A stretch of DNA of 23,543 bases, from the IMG/VR virus record IMGVR_UViG_3300021405_000368, positions 1 to 23,543 of that record. The stretch is one strand, 5' to 3'. This document shows, in pieces, positions 19,469 to 23,543 of this stretch (position 1 is its first letter; each line of letters begins with the position of its first letter). Source of the stretch: a virus. Made by a program: the position numbers and the translations under genes. Under the pieces are notes generated by a model. It had not been told where the DNA came from. It searched no databases and saw nothing but the letters and a program-made list of their open reading frames with translations.

Positions 19469-21901
19469 GTGAGCGCGCGCGACTCCGAATGGGACGATCT
19501 ATGGGCGGAAGCCAAGCACGCCGACATCCACCTGGTGGCCGAAGGCCTCGGCGCGAAACTTAAGCGCAACGGCGCCGACTGGATTGGACCTTGCCCGGCC
19601 GGCTGCGCGCAGCATGATGGATTCGTCATTTCGCCGGCCAAGCGCCTGTTCCTCTGTCGGCCGTCCGGCGCGACCGGCGACGCCGTCGACATGGTTCAGC
19701 ACGTCAGGGGCTGCGACAAGCTGGACGCGCTGCGCGAGGTCACCGGCAGGCTTCCGGCGCGCACCGGCGGCTCTCCACCGTCACAGGGCCCAACCCCGCG
19801 GGGCGAGCCGGAAAACCCGACAGCGGCCGCCGAGGCCCGGGCGCAGAGCGTATGGCGGGAGGAAGGGATCGAAACCATCCTCAAACGCGCGCGCCCGATC
19901 GCCGGAACTCACGCCGAATCGTATCTCGCCGCCCGCTGTGGTTCCGTTCCGGCGCGCCGCCTGACCGCCGACCTCAAGTTCGTTTCCGATCTCGATTACT
20001 GGAGCGGCCGGCGGCGGATCGCGACGCTGCCCGCCATGGTGGCGATCATCCGCAACGCCGCAGGCGACCCCATCGGGATCCACCAGACCTATCTCGACCC
20101 GGCCGCGCCGGTGAAATGGATCGATCCGACGGAAGCGCACCTTCCGACGAAGGAGCGGGCGAACAGGGCGAAGAAGATCCGCGGTCACGCCAAGGGCGGG
20201 CTGATCCGCCTGGGCCGCATCGGCGACAAGCTGGCGGTCGGCGAGGGGATCGAGACGACGCTGCGCTGGTATGCTCGCGCCGCCGGTGCGGAAGACGTGA
20301 CGATCGCCTGCGGCGTCGGGCTCGAAAACATGGCCGGCGGCTGCACCGGAACCCTGCCGCACCCGACGCTCACCCAGCGCGGCAAGCCGGCCCGCTTCGC
20401 CAACGGCGATCCAGACTTCGCGAAGCCAGGCATGGTCCTGCCGGAGGACGTGCGCGAACTAACCCTGCTTGGCGATGGCGACAGCGAGCCGCTGATGACG
20501 CGCGGCAAGATCGCTGCGGCCGCTCGCCGCGCCGCGTCCGCCGGCCTCGTCGTCAACGTTCACTTTGCCCCAGAGGGCAAGGATTGGGCCGACATCGATC
20601 CGGCCGACGAAGCTCCGCCGGTGGAAAGCGCGGCGGCCTTCCTCGAGCGCATCGCCGCCGACTTCAAGGCGCCCTTCCGCTCGCAGTTCGGCGCGTTGTT
20701 TCTCGATCAATTGGACGAGCCTGGGCCCGAGTTCGAGTGGTTGATCGACGGCTGGATGTCGTGCGGCGACCGCTCGATCATCGGCGGCGCGAGCCAGAGC
20801 GGAAAGTCGTTCCTCGCCGTTCACGCGGCGCTTTCGATCGCCCACGACCGCGAGTTCTTCGGCGCCAAGGTCAAGCCGGGGCTGGTTGTCTACCAGGCGG
20901 GCGAAGGCGTCCGCGCCTTCAAGCGGCGCTTGCGCGCGTGGCGCAAGCACCACGGCGTTCTGTTTTCACGTGAAACACCGTTCGTATTTCTGCAGTCGCC
21001 GGTCGACCTCTGGCGCGCCGACGGCGACACGCCGAAGCTGATCGAAGAGATCAATGGAATCGCCGAGCAGTACCCCGAGCCGCTGCGCCTGGTCGTCATC
21101 GACACGCTGGCGACCGCGACGGTCGGCGCGGATGAGGTTTCAGGCCGTGACATGGGCCTCGTCATGGCGAACGTCGCCAAGATCGGCGCGGCGACCGGCG
21201 CGGCCGTCTCGCTTGTCCACCACCTCAACGCCGGCGGCGAGCGGTTGCGCGGCCACACTTCGATCTTCGCCAACATCGATCAGGTCATCATCGTCACCAA
21301 GGACGAACTGACCGGCGTCCGCACCGCCAGGCTCGACAAATTGCGCGACGGCGACGAGACGGGCGCGACGTTCAGCTTCGAGCTCATGTCGGTCGGCTGG
21401 GGCGACATCGACCCCGCCACCGACAAGCCGATCACGTCCTGCGTCTGCCTTCCCGTCGGCCAGAAAGAGGCGATCCGGCGCGGCGAGGAGCAGAAGGGAT
21501 TCAAGCTCGAGGACGACGAGGTCGTCTTCATGACGGCCTATTTCAAGGCCGAGGAGCGGTACGGCGAGCCGGTGCCGCCCGATATGGACCTGCCCCACGA
21601 CGTGCGGTCGATCGTTTCGTACACCGCCGTCAAGCGCGCCTACCTGATCGCCTCGCCCTCCGATCTGCCGCCAGCCGAAGTGGAGGCGACCGAAGAGGAG
21701 ACGGCAAAGGCGGCCGAGCGGCATCGCGAGGCGCTGAAGAAGCGCCTGCAGCGGCTGCGCGAGAGACTGACCAAGCTCAACGTCATTGGCGTTGCGGGCG
21801 ATCGTATCTGGTGGACCGGGAAGGCCTTGCGGGCCTTCCCGCAGACCATGGCGCGTTCGGACGAGGCTGGCGACGAGGGCGGCAGCGATATCCCGTTTTG
21901 A
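19469..21901 (+). CDS. Primase-helicase (zinc, Toprim and RepA-type AAA domains)
   Basis: An 810-residue replication protein. A CHC2-like zinc region (PCPAGCAQHDGF...RLFLCRPSG, C42, C46, H49, C63) is followed by a Toprim-type primase (LAVGEGIETTL, E259; LTLLGDGDSE, D336/D338). The RecA-like helicase domain has Walker A IIGGASQSGKSFLAVH (about 437-452) and Walker B RLVVIDTLAT (D545), then SLVHHLNAGGERLRGHTSI, as in RepA/DnaB-type helicases. A C-terminal helical region may be a winged helix (LQRLRERLTKLNVIG). Combined primase and helicase would let the phage start its own replication. It starts at a GTG seven bases after the HTH gene. Confidence 0.9.
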   Translation: MSARDSEWDDLWAEAKHADIHLVAEGLGAKLKRNGADWIGPCPAGCAQHDGFVISPAKRLFLCRPSGATGDAVDMVQHVRGCDKLDALREVTGRLPARTGGSPPSQGPTPRGEPENPTAAAEARAQSVWREEGIETILKRARPIAGTHAESYLAARCGSVPARRLTADLKFVSDLDYWSGRRRIATLPAMVAIIRNAAGDPIGIHQTYLDPAAPVKWIDPTEAHLPTKERANRAKKIRGHAKGGLIRLGRIGDKLAVGEGIETTLRWYARAAGAEDVTIACGVGLENMAGGCTGTLPHPTLTQRGKPARFANGDPDFAKPGMVLPEDVRELTLLGDGDSEPLMTRGKIAAAARRAASAGLVVNVHFAPEGKDWADIDPADEAPPVESAAAFLERIAADFKAPFRSQFGALFLDQLDEPGPEFEWLIDGWMSCGDRSIIGGASQSGKSFLAVHAALSIAHDREFFGAKVKPGLVVYQAGEGVRAFKRRLRAWRKHHGVLFSRETPFVFLQSPVDLWRADGDTPKLIEEINGIAEQYPEPLRLVVIDTLATATVGADEVSGRDMGLVMANVAKIGAATGAAVSLVHHLNAGGERLRGHTSIFANIDQVIIVTKDELTGVRTARLDKLRDGDETGATFSFELMSVGWGDIDPATDKPITSCVCLPVGQKEAIRRGEEQKGFKLEDDEVVFMTAYFKAEERYGEPVPPDMDLPHDVRSIVSYTAVKRAYLIASPSDLPPAEVEATEEETAKAAERHREALKKRLQRLRERLTKLNVIGVAGDRIWWTGKALRAFPQTMARSDEAGDEGGSDIPF

Positions 21902-21914
21902 AAGGAAGCCGAGC

Positions 21915-22946
21915 GTGCTGAAGATCCGCATCACGCAGCTGGACGGCAAGTTGCCGAACCTCGCGTTGATGCGACTCTCGCACTGGCATCGCGCGCGCGG
22001 CGACGTCGTCCGGTTCACGCGCTCGCCCTACCGGCATCTAGACGAGCCCGGCTACGACAGGGTCTACGCGAGCGCGATCTTCGAATACTCGCGGCCGCAC
22101 GTCGAACGCCTGAAGGCCGAATTCCCGGCCGCGATCATCGGAGGCACCGGCAGCGGATCGGCCACGACCGTCGAGAGCGTCGTCGGCGACCATGCCGGCT
22201 ATAGCTACGACGACTATCCAGGCTTCGCTGCCTCGCTCGGCTTTACCCAGCGCGGCTGTCGTTTGAACTGTAAGTTTTGCGTCGTGCCTGGCAAAGAGGG
22301 CAAGCCGAAGTCTACCGCGACCATCGCAGAGATCTGGCGCGGCGCGCCCCACCCGAAGCATCTCCACCTTCTCGATAACGATTTCTTCGGCCAGCCCGAG
22401 GAGCAATGGCGGGCGCGCCTCGAGGAGGTTCGCGCCGGGCGATTCAAGGTGTGCTTCAACCAGGGATTGAACGTTCGCCTGATGACGCCGGAAGCGGCGC
22501 GCGAACTCGCGTCAATCGACTACCGCGACGACGGCTTTACCACCAGGCGGCTCTACACCGCCTGGGACAATTTGAAGGACGAGGGCGTCTTCTTTCGCGG
22601 CGTCGACATCCTCGAGGACGCGGGCGTCCCCGCAACGCATCTGCTCGCTTACATGCTGATCGGGTTCGATAAGCGCGAAACCTGGGAGCGCCTGCTCTAC
22701 CGCTTCAACAGGATGGTCGAACGCGGCATCCGCCCTTACCCGATGGTGTTTGGCGACCGGACGCGGGCGCTGCCGCTCGGCGGCCTTAACGCGCGCCTTG
22801 CTGGCCGGTCGCTGATGGAATTCCAGCGTTGGGCGATTCGCAAAGCCTACACCGTCGTCCCGTTCGAAAGCTACGACGTCAACGCCAGAGGCCACACGCT
22901 CGCCGTGCCGGACTTGTTCGAACCAGAAGAGAGGATCAGCGCATGA
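21915..22946 (+). CDS. Phage-encoded radical SAM protein
   Basis: A 343-residue enzyme. The cluster motif GFTQRGCRLNCKFCVVPGKEGK supplies the canonical CxxxCxxC that holds a [4Fe-4S] cluster for S-adenosylmethionine. Downstream, HLHLLDNDFFGQPEEQW, KVCFNQGLNVRLMTPEAA and THLLAYMLIGFDKRETWERL fit the radical SAM barrel. The N-terminal 110 residues (LDGKLPNLALMRLSHWHRAR; DRVYASAIFEY; AAIIGGTGSG) resemble a B12-binding-type Rossmann fold, as in B12-binding-domain/MiaB-like groups, without a recognisable cobalamin-binding motif. The GTG at 21915 has AAGGAAG upstream. It is coupled to the next gene by ATGA. Its substrate is unknown; nucleotide or tRNA modification is a guess. Confidence 0.85.
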   Translation: MLKIRITQLDGKLPNLALMRLSHWHRARGDVVRFTRSPYRHLDEPGYDRVYASAIFEYSRPHVERLKAEFPAAIIGGTGSGSATTVESVVGDHAGYSYDDYPGFAASLGFTQRGCRLNCKFCVVPGKEGKPKSTATIAEIWRGAPHPKHLHLLDNDFFGQPEEQWRARLEEVRAGRFKVCFNQGLNVRLMTPEAARELASIDYRDDGFTTRRLYTAWDNLKDEGVFFRGVDILEDAGVPATHLLAYMLIGFDKRETWERLLYRFNRMVERGIRPYPMVFGDRTRALPLGGLNARLAGRSLMEFQRWAIRKAYTVVPFESYDVNARGHTLAVPDLFEPEERISA

Positions 22947-23272
22947 ACGATCAACGCCCGAGCGTGCTCGAGGCAGCGCGCATGGTTGACACCGGCGACC
23001 ATGTCGAGGCCGGCATCATGACCATCGTCGCCGGCGCCGTCGACGACGCTCACCGCCAGCGTCTCGCCGAGATCGAGGCGCAGCAGCAGCGCTGGCTCGA
23101 CGAGGCGATGGCCGACGTGGTCGAGGTGGTCCGCCGCCAGCGCACCAGATTGGGCAGGCGGGTGTGTTCGCCCAGCGACGGCAAGGTCATCCGGCAGATC
23201 TTTGGCCTCGTCAGATCGATGTCGGCCGACGTCACGGCCGACGACGACCCTTCCTTCGGCGATCATCCATGA
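22943..23272 (+). CDS. Small helical phage protein
   Basis: A 109-residue protein: VLEAARMVDTGDHVEAGIMT, IVAGAVDDAHRQRLAEIEAQ, then RWLDEAMADVVEVVRRQRTR, with a Cys/Ser loop and an acidic tail. It is mainly helical, with no motif. It starts by ATGA overlap with the radical SAM gene, and its stop overlaps the next small ORF by ATGA, so the three are translationally coupled. No family recognised. Confidence 0.6.
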   Translation: MNDQRPSVLEAARMVDTGDHVEAGIMTIVAGAVDDAHRQRLAEIEAQQQRWLDEAMADVVEVVRRQRTRLGRRVCSPSDGKVIRQIFGLVRSMSADVTADDDPSFGDHP

Positions 23273-23343
23273 ACCTCTATCCATTCGACGAGGTGCGGCA
23301 GAACGCCGACCGGCGGATTGCGGAAGGCTGGGGAACGAAGTGA
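23269..23343 (+). CDS. Tiny ORF (24 residues)
   Basis: Reads MNLYPFDEVRQNADRRIAEG and ends WGTK. It starts by ATGA overlap with the previous stop and its TGA overlaps the GTG of the next gene (GTGA at 23340). Perfect packing between genes suggests it is translated, if only to couple its neighbours. No function can be assigned. Confidence 0.4.
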   Translation: MNLYPFDEVRQNADRRIAEGWGTK

Positions 23344-23543
23344 GCGATTTGTTGAAGCGCTGTGACGAAGCGTCAGAGGTTGCCCGCCAAGCCTTCGCCG
23401 CCGGGGATACCGTGACCGGCATTGCCGCTATTCAGCTAGCGGCTCAATTGGTCCAACTGGCCAGAGCCTTTGAAACAATGTTCCCAGACCAAAAACCAGT
23501 GAAAAATCCGCTGAGAGGAGGCGCGGCGGCCACACTTAAGGTG
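23340..23543 (+). CDS. Small protein, 3' end outside window
   Basis: An open frame of 68 codons to the window edge, starting at a GTG with GGGGA six bases upstream and overlapping the preceding stop. It begins MSDLLKRCDEASEVARQAFA (GTG read as Met) and continues AIQLAAQLVQLARAFETMFP. It is helical and its base composition is more A/T-rich than the genes before it. Truncated by the window, so neither length nor function can be stated. Confidence 0.55.
   Translation, partial: MSDLLKRCDEASEVARQAFAAGDTVTGIAAIQLAAQLVQLARAFETMFPDQKPVKNPLRGGAAATLKV

Noticed and set aside
19852-20973. 373-codon plus-strand frame inside the primase-helicase
   Set aside because: Out-of-frame shadow, extremely Arg-rich; the main frame has the Toprim and Walker motifs.

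Overview
The window is a stretch of temperate, lambda-like phage DNA from a high-GC alphaproteobacterial host, most likely Rhizobiales. The evidence for the host is the overall composition, the dense ATGA/GTGA gene overlaps, a GcrA-like zinc cluster, a PEPxxWA-CTERM protein and the style of the tyrosine integrase and excisionase. No housekeeping gene is present. Everything except a few possible cargo genes reads as phage.

Layout, left to right. (1) 3-3665, plus strand: the end of the late region. It holds the C-terminal part of a tail-tip protein, a putative tail/tropism protein, two small proteins (one a LuxR-type HTH), a GH19 endolysin and a one-TM holin-like protein. (2) 3662-5387, minus strand: a tightly overlapping operon of six small genes, including a YkgJ-type cysteine-cluster protein, a zinc-ribbon protein and an HTH protein. 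It is preceded by a promoter-like region carrying two identical 14-bp palindromes. (3) 5809-6024: an almost textbook attP, made of a 3' fragment of a tRNA-Val(UAC) gene flanked on both sides by tandem 11-bp repeats. (4) 6056-7359, minus: integrase and an excisionase-like gene. (5) 7494-13934, minus: the early left operon with many small ORFs, a RecT-type annealing protein, a YqaJ-type exonuclease and, embedded by start/stop overlap, a secreted PEP-CTERM protein. (6) 14008-15530: the immunity/control region, with a short XRE repressor (minus), a Cro/YdaS-like protein (plus), another HTH gene and repeated ATGCAAG-N5-CTTGCAT operators. (7) 15592 to the window end, plus: the early right operon with a RuvC-like resolvase, a PD-(D/E)XK-like nuclease plus small HTH partner, an MT-A70 adenine methylase, a primase-helicase, a radical SAM protein and small genes.

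How the parts fit: the same inverted repeat occurs between repressor and cro, in front of the early left operon and in front of xis-int. This suggests that one repressor controls lytic entry and integration/excision. RecT, the exonuclease and the RuvC-like resolvase form a recombination set, and the primase-helicase is the replication protein. attP has phage DNA on both sides, so the sequence is not a simple chromosome-prophage junction. It is either an unintegrated or circularised phage genome or a junction of tandem prophages. After integration, the YkgJ-containing operon would lie at the prophage end, just downstream of the restored tRNA-Val and in the same direction, which is a typical place for lysogenic-conversion cargo.

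The least explained items are the PEP-CTERM gene inside the recombination operon, the AT-richer nuclease/HTH pair next to the methylase, the radical SAM gene and the terminal cargo operon. Function calls rest on motif recognition by eye; no database search was run.
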